A DNA stretch of 64,000 nt from Cyanobium sp. M30B3 (GTDB lineage Bacteria > Cyanobacteriota > Cyanobacteriia > PCC-6307 > Cyanobiaceae). Positions 54,911 to 64,000 of the stretch are shown one piece after another. The position numbers and the translations under genes are program-made. The notes under the pieces are model-generated. The model did not search any database. It saw nothing but the letters and a program-made list of their open reading frames with translations, and was not told the DNA's origin. Position 1 is the stretch's first letter, and each line of letters starts with the position of its first letter. The stretch lies in assembly GCA_018399015.1 (NCBI GenBank), contig CP073761.1:2170001-2234000 (forward strand). The letters run 5' to 3'.

Positions 54911-56434
54911 ATGCAAGCCGTCCTCACCAACCCCCTGCGGGTGGGCCTGCGGCAGGAGCGGGTGATTCCGCCCCAGTGCATCGTGATCTTCGGGGCCAGC
55001 GGTGACCTCACCCACCGCAAACTGGTGCCCGCCCTGTTCGAGCTCTACCGCCAGCGGCGCCTGCCCAGTGAATTCGCCGTGCTGGGCTGCGCCCGCCGCC
55101 CCTGGAGCGACGAGGAGTTCCGCAGCCGCATGGCCGAGGCGATGGCCTCCACCATCGCCGCCGATCCCCAGGCCTGGGAGGGCTTCGCTTCAGCCCTCTA
55201 CTACGAACCGGCCGACCTCTCCGATCCGGCCTCGATCGTGCGGCTGGGCGAACGGCTCGACCAGCTCGACCGCCAGCGGGCCACCCGCGGCAACCGCACG
55301 TTCTACCTCTCGGTGTCGCCGGCCTTCTACGGCAGCGGCTGCCGGGCGCTGGCCGCGGCAGGGCTGCTGGCTGACAGCGAGCGCAGCCGGGTGGTGATCG
55401 AGAAGCCCTTCGGCACCGACTACGCCAGCGCCCAGGCCCTCAACAAGGTGGTGCAGGCCTGCGCCAAGGAGAACCAGATCTTCCGCATCGACCACTATCT
55501 CGGCAAGGAGACGGTGCAGAACATCCTGGTGCTGCGCTTCGCCAACACGATCTTCGAGCCGATCTGGAACCGCAACTACATCGCCAACGTGCAGATCACC
55601 GCCGCCGAAACCGTGGGGGTGGAGGAGCGGGCCGGGTACTACGAGAGCAGTGGCGCCTTGCGCGACATGGTGCAGAACCACCTCACCCAGATCCTGGCGC
55701 TCACGGCCATGGAGCCCCCCGGCCGCTTCGACGCCGAGGCGATCCGCAATGAGAAGGCCAAGGTGCTGCAGGCGGCGCGGCTGGCCAACGACAACGAGCC
55801 CTGGACCTGCTGCGTGCGCGGCCAGTACACCGCCGGCGGCAGCAGCAGCCGGCCTATTCCGGGCTACCGCCAGGAGCCGGGAGTGGACCCGAACAGCACC
55901 ACGGAAACCTATGTGGCCACCAAGCTGTTCGTGGACAACTGGCGCTGGCAGGGGGTGCCCTTCTACATCCGCACCGGCAAGCGCCTGCCCAAGCGCCTCT
56001 CCGAGGTGGTGCTCACCTTCCGCGAGGCGCCGGTGCATCTGTTCGACGCCGCCGGCGGCGCCCCCACCCCCAACCAGCTGATCCTCAGGATCCAGCCGGA
56101 TGAAGGCACCAACATCCGCTTCGAGGTGAAGGCGCCCGGCTCCGGCATGCGCAGCCGGCCGGTGGACATGGGCTTCAGCTACGACGAGAGCTTCGGCGAA
56201 CCCAGCGACGAGGGCTATGTGCGCCTGCTGGCCGACGCCATGCTCGGCGATCCCACCCTGTTCACCCGCAGCGACGAGGTGGAGGCGGCCTGGCGGCTCT
56301 ACACCCCCCTGCTGGAGCTGATCGAGGACGCCCCCTGGCGGCTGCCGGTGCAGCCCTACGAGGCCCGCACCTGGGGTCCGGCCGCCTCCGATTCCCTGCT
56401 GGCCGAGGACGGCCTGGGGTGGCGTCGCCCCTGA
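54911..56434 (+). CDS. zwf: Glucose-6-phosphate dehydrogenase
   Basis: First enzyme of the oxidative pentose phosphate pathway, the main night-time source of NADPH in cyanobacteria. 507 residues with FGASGDLTHRKLVPALFEL (NADP site), VVIEKPFGTDYASA, the catalytic RIDHYLGKETVQN, and the structural block YIRTGKRLPKRLSEV. Length is normal. It needs OpcA for activation, and opcA follows after 57 bp. ATG at 54911. Confidence 0.97.
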   Translation: MQAVLTNPLRVGLRQERVIPPQCIVIFGASGDLTHRKLVPALFELYRQRRLPSEFAVLGCARRPWSDEEFRSRMAEAMASTIAADPQAWEGFASALYYEPADLSDPASIVRLGERLDQLDRQRATRGNRTFYLSVSPAFYGSGCRALAAAGLLADSERSRVVIEKPFGTDYASAQALNKVVQACAKENQIFRIDHYLGKETVQNILVLRFANTIFEPIWNRNYIANVQITAAETVGVEERAGYYESSGALRDMVQNHLTQILALTAMEPPGRFDAEAIRNEKAKVLQAARLANDNEPWTCCVRGQYTAGGSSSRPIPGYRQEPGVDPNSTTETYVATKLFVDNWRWQGVPFYIRTGKRLPKRLSEVVLTFREAPVHLFDAAGGAPTPNQLILRIQPDEGTNIRFEVKAPGSGMRSRPVDMGFSYDESFGEPSDEGYVRLLADAMLGDPTLFTRSDEVEAAWRLYTPLLELIEDAPWRLPVQPYEARTWGPAASDSLLAEDGLGWRRP

Positions 56435-56491
56435 GCCCCGGGATCTCCCCACGGTCTGATCGCCTTCCGCCCCCGCACCCCTCTCCCCCCC

Positions 56492-57790
56492 ATGTCCGCC
56501 CAACTCACCCTCCAGGCCCCCACCGCCCTGCCACCCCGTGAGGTGGCCAGCTACCTCGAGCGGCTCTGGGGCGAAGACCTGCAGCACTCCAATGGCGCCG
56601 CCACCTTCACCCTGGTGGTGTACGAGGGGTCGTGGCTGCAGCAGCAGTTGATCCGCACCGGCAGGGCGGAGGGACCGCTCACGGGTCTGCTCGACCCCGG
56701 TCTGATCGAGGCCGCCAAGGTGGCCGTGCCTGCCCTCGGTCTACCCCTGAGCACCGCCGTGATGGACCAGCGCCTGGCCTGGGAGCTGGGGCAGCAACCC
56801 GGTGCGGCCAGTGCGGAGGACCAGCGGGGCCAGTTCGTGGATGCGGCGATCAGCGCCCACATGCCGCGGCGGCTGATCACCCTGGCCCCCACCCTCGATG
56901 CCGATCGGCCCCTGGAAACCCTTGTGGCGGCCTACTGCCCCCTGCCGGAAGAGGGAGGCGGCGGCGCGGCCTGCGGTGACGTGGTGGTGCTGCGCGGCGG
57001 CCGCAGGGCCCTGGGCGGCAACCTGGAGCTGGTGCAGCCGCTGATCCCCACCGACCTGCCCTGCTGGGTGTGGTGGAACAGCAGCCTGGACGAGGCCCCC
57101 GAGCTGCTGGAGGCCCTGGCGCCAGCATCCAGGCGGCTGGTGGTGGACAGCTCCCTGGGCCAGCCGCGCCGCTGCATCGACCTGCTGGTGGACCGGATCG
57201 CCGCCGGCCAGGCGGTGAACGACCTCAACTGGCTGCGGCTGCGCACCTGGCGCGAATCGCTGGCGATGGTGTTCGACCCGCCGGCCCGCCGCGATGCCCT
57301 GGAGCACGTGGTGCAGCTGGACATCGACGTGGAGGGCGACCACCCGCTCAAGGGGCTGCTGCTGGCGGCCTGGATCGCCGACCGGCTGGGCTGGCAGCCC
57401 CAGGAGACGTACCCGGTGGAGGCCGACGGCATCGGCCCGGGCATCGGCGCCAGCTTCCTGCGGCCCGACGGGGCGGCGGTGCAGTTCCGGCTGATGCCCG
57501 TGCCGGTGGGCAGTCCCAAGATCCACCCCGGTGCCCTGGTGGGTCTGCGGCTGGTGTGCGCCCCCGAGGGCCGGCCGCCGCTGTGCGTGATCCTCTGCTC
57601 GGAGTCGGGGGGCTGCATGCGGCTGGAGGCCGGCGGCATGGCGGCGATGGAGCTGGCCGAGGACGTGGTGCCCCTGCCCAACGAGAGCGAGGAGAAGGAG
57701 CTGGCCCGGCTGCTCTCCGGTGGCCACGACACCACCAATCCGCTGATGGCCTCGGCCGCCCGCCTGGCCGCCCAGCTGCTGCCCCAGTGA
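56492..57790 (+). CDS. opcA: Glucose-6-phosphate dehydrogenase assembly protein OpcA
   Basis: Cyanobacterial activator of G6PDH that helps it oligomerise and tunes redox control. The 432-residue protein has the expected blocks: the RTGRAEGPLTGLLDP segment, SAHMPRRLITLAPTLD, LPCWVWWNSSLDEAPELL, and DLNWLRLRTWRESLAMVFDP. A Cys-rich stretch (CVILCSESGGCMRLE) lies near the C-terminus. Its place directly after zwf is conserved in the phylum. Confidence 0.95.
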   Translation: MSAQLTLQAPTALPPREVASYLERLWGEDLQHSNGAATFTLVVYEGSWLQQQLIRTGRAEGPLTGLLDPGLIEAAKVAVPALGLPLSTAVMDQRLAWELGQQPGAASAEDQRGQFVDAAISAHMPRRLITLAPTLDADRPLETLVAAYCPLPEEGGGGAACGDVVVLRGGRRALGGNLELVQPLIPTDLPCWVWWNSSLDEAPELLEALAPASRRLVVDSSLGQPRRCIDLLVDRIAAGQAVNDLNWLRLRTWRESLAMVFDPPARRDALEHVVQLDIDVEGDHPLKGLLLAAWIADRLGWQPQETYPVEADGIGPGIGASFLRPDGAAVQFRLMPVPVGSPKIHPGALVGLRLVCAPEGRPPLCVILCSESGGCMRLEAGGMAAMELAEDVVPLPNESEEKELARLLSGGHDTTNPLMASAARLAAQLLPQ

Positions 57791-57836
57791 GCGCAGGCCC
57801 CGGGGGCGGTGGGTCCGGGCCTGGCAAGCTGCCCCG

Positions 57837-59237
57837 ATGCCCTGCCTGATCGCCGCGCCCTGCAGTGGCAGTGGCAAGACCCTGCTCAGCCTCTGCCTGG
57901 CGGCCCTGGCCCGCCGACGCGGGCTGCGCCTGCAGCCATTCAAGGTGGGGCCCGACTACCTCGACCCCCAGCTGCTCAGCCGGGTGAGCGGCCTGGCCTG
58001 CCGCAACCTCGACCCCCTGCTCTGCGGCGAGGCCTGGGTGGAGCGCTGCTTCACCTGGCACGGCAGCCGCGCCGACCTGGCCCTGGTGGAGGGGGTGATG
58101 GGGCTGTTCGACGGCCGCGGCCCCAGCAGCGAGGGCAGCTCGGCGGCGGTGGCGGCCCAGCTGGATCTGCCGGTGGTGCTGGTGGTGGAGGCGTCGCGCC
58201 AGGCGGGATCGCTGGCGGCGCTGGTGCGCGGCTTCCGCGACCACGGCCCACCGCCGGTGCAACTGGCGGGAGTGGTGCTCAACCGGGTGGGCAGCGCCCG
58301 CCACCGCGCCCTGCTGGCCGAGGCGCTGGCGGCGATCGAGGTGCCGCTGCTGGGGGTACTGCCCAGCCACCCCGCCCTGGAGCTGCCCTCGCGCCACCTG
58401 GGACTGCTGGCGCCGGGCGAGATCGGCGACCTGGCCGGCCGCAGCCAGGCCTGGGCCGAGCTGGCGGAGCAGCACCTGGCGCTGGAGCGGCTCTGGCCGC
58501 TGCTGCAGCCGCCCGCCTGCCGCCTCGCCCACGATCCGATCCACAACCTGCTCAGCGCAGCCAGCGAGCCCGGATCAGCGCCACTGCCCCAGGGCGCGAC
58601 GCCCATTCCGGTGGCCGTGGCCAGCGACGCCGCCTTCCACTTCCGCTACCCGGAAGCCGCCGAACTGCTGCAGGCCTGCGGCCTCGAGCCCCGGCCCTGG
58701 AGCCCCCTGGCCGATGAGCCCCTGCCGGCAGCCTGCCGCGGCGTGCTGCTGCCCGGCGGCTATCCGGAACTGCACGCGGCCCAGCTGGCGGCCAGCGGCC
58801 GCAGCCTGGGGGCCCTGCGCCAGGCCGCGGCGGCGGGACTGCCGGTGGTGGCCGAGTGCGGCGGCCTGCTGCTGCTGGGCCGGGAGCTCTGCGACGGCGA
58901 GGGGCACCCCCATCCCATGGCCGGCGTGCTGCCCTTCCGGGCCCGCCGCGGCGAGCTGAGCCTGGGTTACCGCCAGGCCACCGCCCTGGGCGACAGCCTG
59001 CTGCTGCGCCAGGGCGAGCGCCTCTGGGGCCATGAATTCCACCGCTGGCAGCTGCAGGACGCCCCTGCAGGCGCCGAGCCGCTGTGGCAGCTGGAGGGCT
59101 GGGGCTGCCCGGCGCGGCCGGAGGGCTGGAGGCGGGCCAACGTGCACGCCAGCTGGCTGCACCTGCACTGGGCGGGCTGCCCGGCCATCCCCACCCGCCT
59201 GGCCACGGCGGCCGCCGCATGCCAGCGTGGGGGCTGA
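57837..59237 (+). CDS. cbiA: Cobyrinate a,c-diamide synthase
   Basis: Amidates the corrin ring in cobalamin-type synthesis. The 466-residue protein combines an N-terminal ATP-binding P-loop domain (IAAPCSGSGKTLLSLCLAAL, FKVGPDYLDPQLL, LVEGVMGLFDGRG) and a C-terminal glutamine-amidotransferase domain with the Cys in VVAECGGLLLLG and the His in GHEFHRWQL. The ATG at 57837 begins right at the P-loop domain, as expected. Confidence 0.94.
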   Translation: MPCLIAAPCSGSGKTLLSLCLAALARRRGLRLQPFKVGPDYLDPQLLSRVSGLACRNLDPLLCGEAWVERCFTWHGSRADLALVEGVMGLFDGRGPSSEGSSAAVAAQLDLPVVLVVEASRQAGSLAALVRGFRDHGPPPVQLAGVVLNRVGSARHRALLAEALAAIEVPLLGVLPSHPALELPSRHLGLLAPGEIGDLAGRSQAWAELAEQHLALERLWPLLQPPACRLAHDPIHNLLSAASEPGSAPLPQGATPIPVAVASDAAFHFRYPEAAELLQACGLEPRPWSPLADEPLPAACRGVLLPGGYPELHAAQLAASGRSLGALRQAAAAGLPVVAECGGLLLLGRELCDGEGHPHPMAGVLPFRARRGELSLGYRQATALGDSLLLRQGERLWGHEFHRWQLQDAPAGAEPLWQLEGWGCPARPEGWRRANVHASWLHLHWAGCPAIPTRLATAAAACQRGG

Positions 59238-59257
59238 GCAGCGGTGCTGCCCCCAGC

Positions 59258-59701
59258 ATGTCCTCATCCTCCTCCTCCTCCAGCTCCTCCAGACGCTCGC
59301 CGCGCACGGCCCTGCCCCTGGGCTGGATGCCCGGAGATTCCCTCTCCCCCGGACGCAGCAGCAAGGCCAGGCGGTCTGAGGCCAACGCCCGGCGCTTTCT
59401 GCAGCCCGGTGAAACGCGGCTGGCCAGCCCCTCGGAGCGCTGGCAGCTGATCGTGCGCGGACGGGTGCAGGGGGTGGGCTACCGGGCCGCCTGTTGCAGC
59501 CGGGCCCGGGAACTCGGCCTGGGGGGCTGGGTGCGCAACCGCGCCGATGGGTCGGTGGAGGTGCAGGCCGAGGGCCCCGCCAGCGACCTGGCGGAGCTGC
59601 GCCTGTGGTGCGAGCGGGGGCCCGCCGTGGCCCAGGTGACGGGAGTGGCGGTGACCACCCTGGGCAGCACCGGGCAGGACTGGTTCGAAATTCACGCCTG
59701 A
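59258..59701 (+). CDS. Acylphosphatase with low-complexity N-terminal extension
   Basis: The last 85 residues are a complete acylphosphatase: LIVRGRVQGVGYRAACCSRA with the catalytic Arg, GGWVRNRADGSVEVQAEG with the catalytic Asn, and the closing strand. Ahead of it is an extension of about 60 residues starting with a run of ten Ser encoded by TCC repeats. ATG at 59258, 59219 or 59327 are all in frame; the last would remove the poly-Ser. The enzyme hydrolyses acyl phosphates; its physiological role is unclear. Confidence 0.88.
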   Translation: MSSSSSSSSSSRRSPRTALPLGWMPGDSLSPGRSSKARRSEANARRFLQPGETRLASPSERWQLIVRGRVQGVGYRAACCSRARELGLGGWVRNRADGSVEVQAEGPASDLAELRLWCERGPAVAQVTGVAVTTLGSTGQDWFEIHA

Positions 59702-59791
59702 ACGCAACGCTTCGTTCAGCTGCCACCTGCCCCCTGACTGACGGGCCACCTGGTTGTTCTCGCTGATGTCCCCCATGATCTCCACTCCCTG

Positions 59792-60481
59792 ATGGGTGCT
59801 CTTCTGGCCGAACTGGGCGCCTTCGCGCTGGCGGTGGGTTTCTCCCCCCTGCACATCGCCCTGCTGCTGCTGCTGCTGCTCGGGCCCCAGCCCCGGCGCC
59901 GCGCCGGTTGGTTCGTGGCGGGCTGGCTTCTCACCACCGCCGCGGCCGTGGGGCTGCTGCTGAGCGCGGGCCACGGACTGGTGCTCACCATGGAAAAGGG
60001 CAGCGGCCACCGCACCGGCCTCGACCTGCTGGCGGCCGGGGCCCTGCTCGGCCTGGGCGTGAAGGAGTTGCTCAGCCGCGAGGAGGACGGCCAGGCCCCC
60101 GGCTGGACCAACAAGCTGGAGCAGTTCTGCGCCATGCCCCTGCCCCTGCTGCTGGGGGTGAGCGCCGGGCTGGAACTGGCCAGCCCCGACGATCTGTTTC
60201 TGCTGGCCAAGACGGCCGGCAGCCTGCTGCAGGCGGGCTTGGGGGTGGGCGGCGAACTGCTGGCGACGGCGGTCTTCACCCTGGTGAGCAGCCTGCTGCT
60301 GCTGCTCCCCCTGCTGGCGCTGGTGGCGCTGGGAGCGGAGCGGGTGCAGCCGCTGCTGCTGGGCGGCAAGCAGTGGCTGTTTGCCCGCGGCGACCTGCTG
60401 GTGGGCCTGGTGAGCATCGGCCTGGCCCTCTACCTGGGCTGGCAGGGGATCGAAGGCCTGCGGCTTGGGCTGAACGCCTGA
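59792..60481 (+). CDS. GAP/LysE-like integral membrane protein
   Basis: A 229-residue protein with six hydrophobic helices. The start GALLAELGAFALAVGFSPLHIALLLLLLLG (read in parts), the central KLEQFCAMPLPLLLGVSAG and the closing helix LLVGLVSIGLALYLGW match the GAP (sulfolipid-1-addressing-type) family, which is related to LysE exporters. Substrate unknown. It follows the acylphosphatase gene by 90 bp and is convergent with the helicase gene. Confidence 0.75.
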   Translation: MGALLAELGAFALAVGFSPLHIALLLLLLLGPQPRRRAGWFVAGWLLTTAAAVGLLLSAGHGLVLTMEKGSGHRTGLDLLAAGALLGLGVKELLSREEDGQAPGWTNKLEQFCAMPLPLLLGVSAGLELASPDDLFLLAKTAGSLLQAGLGVGGELLATAVFTLVSSLLLLLPLLALVALGAERVQPLLLGGKQWLFARGDLLVGLVSIGLALYLGWQGIEGLRLGLNA

Positions 60482-60510
60482 CGCTTGCGCTGGTGGTTCT
60501 TGCCCCTGGA

Positions 60511-61981
60511 TCAACCCGAACGGTCGGCATCGGCCAGCCAGCGGCGCCAGAGCGCCTGCTGGCCACCAGCCGCGGGGCCGGCCATCAGGGTCACGGCGGT
60601 GCGGGCCCGGCTCACCGCCACATACACCAGCTGGCGGCGCAGCAGCGGGTCCTTCGGCCAGAACACGTCGGCATCCACGAACACCTCGCCGAAGGTGCTG
60701 CCCTGGCTGCGGTGCACGGTGAGCACCGCGGCCGGGCCCAGGGAGGCGAAGGCATCGCGCAGCAGAAAAAACCGCCGCCACAGCGCCCTGGCGGCGCCCT
60801 TCTCCTGGCCGCGGGCGGCGGAGCGCAGGCGGGCCAGCACCCCGTCGAGGCTGGCACGGGCGGCCGAGCCCAGGGGCGGCAGCAGCCGCAGCTGCAGGCT
60901 GCCCTCGCCCACCTCCACCGTGGCCGTGAGCGTGTCGATCAGCGGCACCGCCATCGCCGGCAGCAGCAGGTCGCCGGCCAGGTCGGCGGCGCTGAGCCCA
61001 AAATCAGCCAGGTCGGTGCGTTCGGGCTGCACGTCGCGCACCACCAGCTCGCGGTTGGAGCCGAGCACCATGTCCGGCTCCTCGGCCATCTCCTCCCCCT
61101 GGCGGCAGGCTGGCGCCATCACCGCCGCCCGGGTGATCAGCACCTCGCCGGGCAGCACCGCCTGCTGGTCGGCCATGGCGCCGTGCAGGGCGCGGCGGGC
61201 GATCGGCACCAGCTGCTCCAGGGAGCGGTTGGTGTAGCAGAGGATGCGGGCCAGGTCGGGGTTGTCGGTGGCGGCGCTGCGGCGCAGGGCGTCCTGGGCC
61301 TGCTCCAGCCACTGGCGCCGGGGCAGCACGGCCACCTGGCCGGCGGCCTCCCGCACCGGCGGCAGGGGCGGCGGCGGCCGGCAGGGCAGTGCCTGCTCGC
61401 GAATGCCCTGGGCCAGGCGCAGCACGGGCCCCTGGTGGCGCACCACCTCGCGCAGCTCGGCCGTGGCGGCCCGGCCCATGGCAAACACCGGACTGCTGGC
61501 CTCCCCCACCGGGGGCAGCTGGGCCGGGTCGCCCACGAACACCAGCCGGGTGCGGAAGGGGTGGGCGCAGCGCAGGCTGATCTCCAGCAGCTGGGAATCC
61601 ACCATCGAGGCCTCATCGATCAGCACCAGGCCCAGGTGTTCAAGGGCCAGGGCGGTCTGCTCGGTTTCCTCGCAGCGCTCCACATCCCCCTGGCGCCTCA
61701 GCTTCAACCGCAGCAGGCGGTGGATGGTGGAGGGGAACCAGGTGGGGCTGAGACCGGCCGCGGCCAGCTGCCCGCGCAGCACGCCCACCGCCTTGTGGGT
61801 GGGGGCCACCAAGGTCCAGCAGAGGCCACTGGCCTCCACCCGGGCCAGCAGCTGGCTGGAGAGGAAGGTCTTGCCCGTGCCGGCGTAGCCGCTGAGCACA
61901 AAGGGAGTGCCGTCGGCCGGCGCCGCCAGCCAGGCCTGGAAGGCGCCGGCAGCCGCCTGCTGGTCGGCGGTGAGAACGGGC

Positions 61982-61989
<8 letters not shown>
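60511..61989 (-). CDS. RecD/Dda-like superfamily 1 helicase
   Basis: A 492-residue ATPase: Walker A LSGYAGTGKTFLSSQLL, motif Ia LVAPTHKAVGVLRGQL, Walker B LVLIDEASMVDSQLL, motif III VFVGDPAQLPPVGE, and motifs V/VI LTVHRSQGSTFGEVFVDAD and YVAVSRARTAVTLM. It is a free-standing RecD-like (Dda-type) 5'-3' helicase without RecBC. TTG start at 61989 overlaps the stop of the DUF212 gene by 8 nt. Confidence 0.9.
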
Positions 61990-63621
<1,632 letters not shown>

Positions 63622-63711
63622 TCAGCCTCCCGTGGCTGCACACCGTTCCAGATTCCGTAGGGACTGTACAGAATTCACGATGGCTGGGACGCCGATCAGC
63701 CGGAAACCCGA

Positions 63712-64000
63712 TCAGCCAGGAACCAGATCCTCCAGATCGTGCGCCAGGCCGTGGCGGCGGCACCAGGCCACCACGGTGTTCACCAGCAGCATGGTCACCG
63801 TCATCGGGCCCACGCCGCCCGGCACCGGGCTGATGGCGCCGGCGATCGGCTCCACCTCCGCAAAGCGCACGTCGCCGCAGAGGCCGCCGCCGCTGCGGTG
63901 GATGCCCACATCCACCACCACGGCGCCGGGCCGCACGTGCTCGGCGCCGATCATGCGCGGCCTGCCGGCGGCCACCACCAGCACGTCGGCCTGGCGGGTG
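63712..64000 (-). CDS. folD: Methylenetetrahydrofolate dehydrogenase/cyclohydrolase, C-terminal part
   Basis: The frame is open to the right edge of the window; 95 residues of the C-terminus are present. Diagnostic are [28 protein letters not shown] and especially [17 protein letters not shown], the FolD signature in the NADP-binding domain. FolD interconverts one-carbon forms of folate for purine and formyl-methionine synthesis. The N-terminus lies beyond the window. Confidence 0.92.
   Translation of the reverse strand, partial: TRQADVLVVAAGRPRMIGAEHVRPGAVVVDVGIHRSGGGLCGDVRFAEVEPIAGAISPVPGGVGPMTVTMLLVNTVVAWCRRHGLAHDLEDLVPG

Overview
The window is a compact, very GC-rich stretch of a cyanobacterial chromosome, most likely a picocyanobacterium of the Cyanobium/Synechococcus (alpha-cyanobacterial) group. 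Evidence for this is a ferredoxin-NADP reductase with an N-terminal phycobilisome-linker (CpcD-like) domain (petH), a PsbP-type photosystem II lipoprotein, the circadian kinase SasA, a BciB-type vinyl reductase for chlorophyll synthesis, a cyanoexosortase A locus, and the zwf-opcA pair downstream of petH. Genes are tightly packed, many overlap by 1-14 nt, and alternative start codons (GTG, TTG) are common.

Layout. 0-5 kb (all minus): a cell-surface export and modification locus (HpsJ-like protein, cyanoexosortase A, its EpsI-like partner, DUF5672 and FkbM-type enzymes, and the start of an ABC exporter). 5-9.4 kb: a frameshifted FAD oxidoreductase, PsbP-like lipoprotein, recR, a HEPN/MNT pair, lipA. 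9.4-14.6 kb: accessory-looking region with MarC, an OprB-like porin, a DUF1778/GNAT toxin-antitoxin cassette lying between 25-bp direct repeats, a J-domain protein, and a decayed Phd/PIN pair. 14.7-22.2 kb: a zinc-ribbon membrane protein, then a dense minus operon lysA-cdaA-uppS-bioB-trhO-GST/DUF952. 22.2-28.3 kb (plus): rimI, clpC, a glycerol-dehydrogenase-like enzyme, a hydrolase, DUF2993. 28.3-31.2 kb (minus): cdsA, cbiT, a PLP decarboxylase-like enzyme. 31.2-35.9 kb: UbiB-type kinase, then a divergent pair of a Cys-loop-type ligand-gated channel homologue and an orphan type-I periplasmic binding protein, then a small membrane protein. 36-42.3 kb: a sigma-70 factor preceded by a strong palindrome, a pseudouridine synthase, a RodZ-like HTH membrane protein, malQ, bciB, an LCP protein. 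42.3-44.3 kb: an AT-richer island of three secreted-protein genes, one a frameshifted pilus-chaperone-like gene. 44.3-52.6 kb: a conserved unknown, prs, a GHL10-like hydrolase, pepN, two conserved cyanobacterial proteins, sasA, tRNA-Glu. 52.6-64 kb: SRPBCC protein, petH, zwf, opcA, cbiA, acylphosphatase, a GAP/LysE-like protein, then minus recD-like helicase, DUF212 phosphatase, crtE and the end of folD.

Functional links: petH-zwf-opcA joins photosynthetic and oxidative NADPH supply; cdaA sits with uppS and lysA, linking c-di-AMP to wall precursors; crtE, bciB and cbiT/cbiA serve pigment and corrinoid synthesis. The observations I rate highest are the channel/binding-protein pair (32978-35402), the toxin-antitoxin cassette between direct repeats (11699-12697), and many 7-24 bp tandem duplications concentrated at gene junctions throughout the window. 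All calls are from reading the sequence and remembered family motifs; no database search was run.
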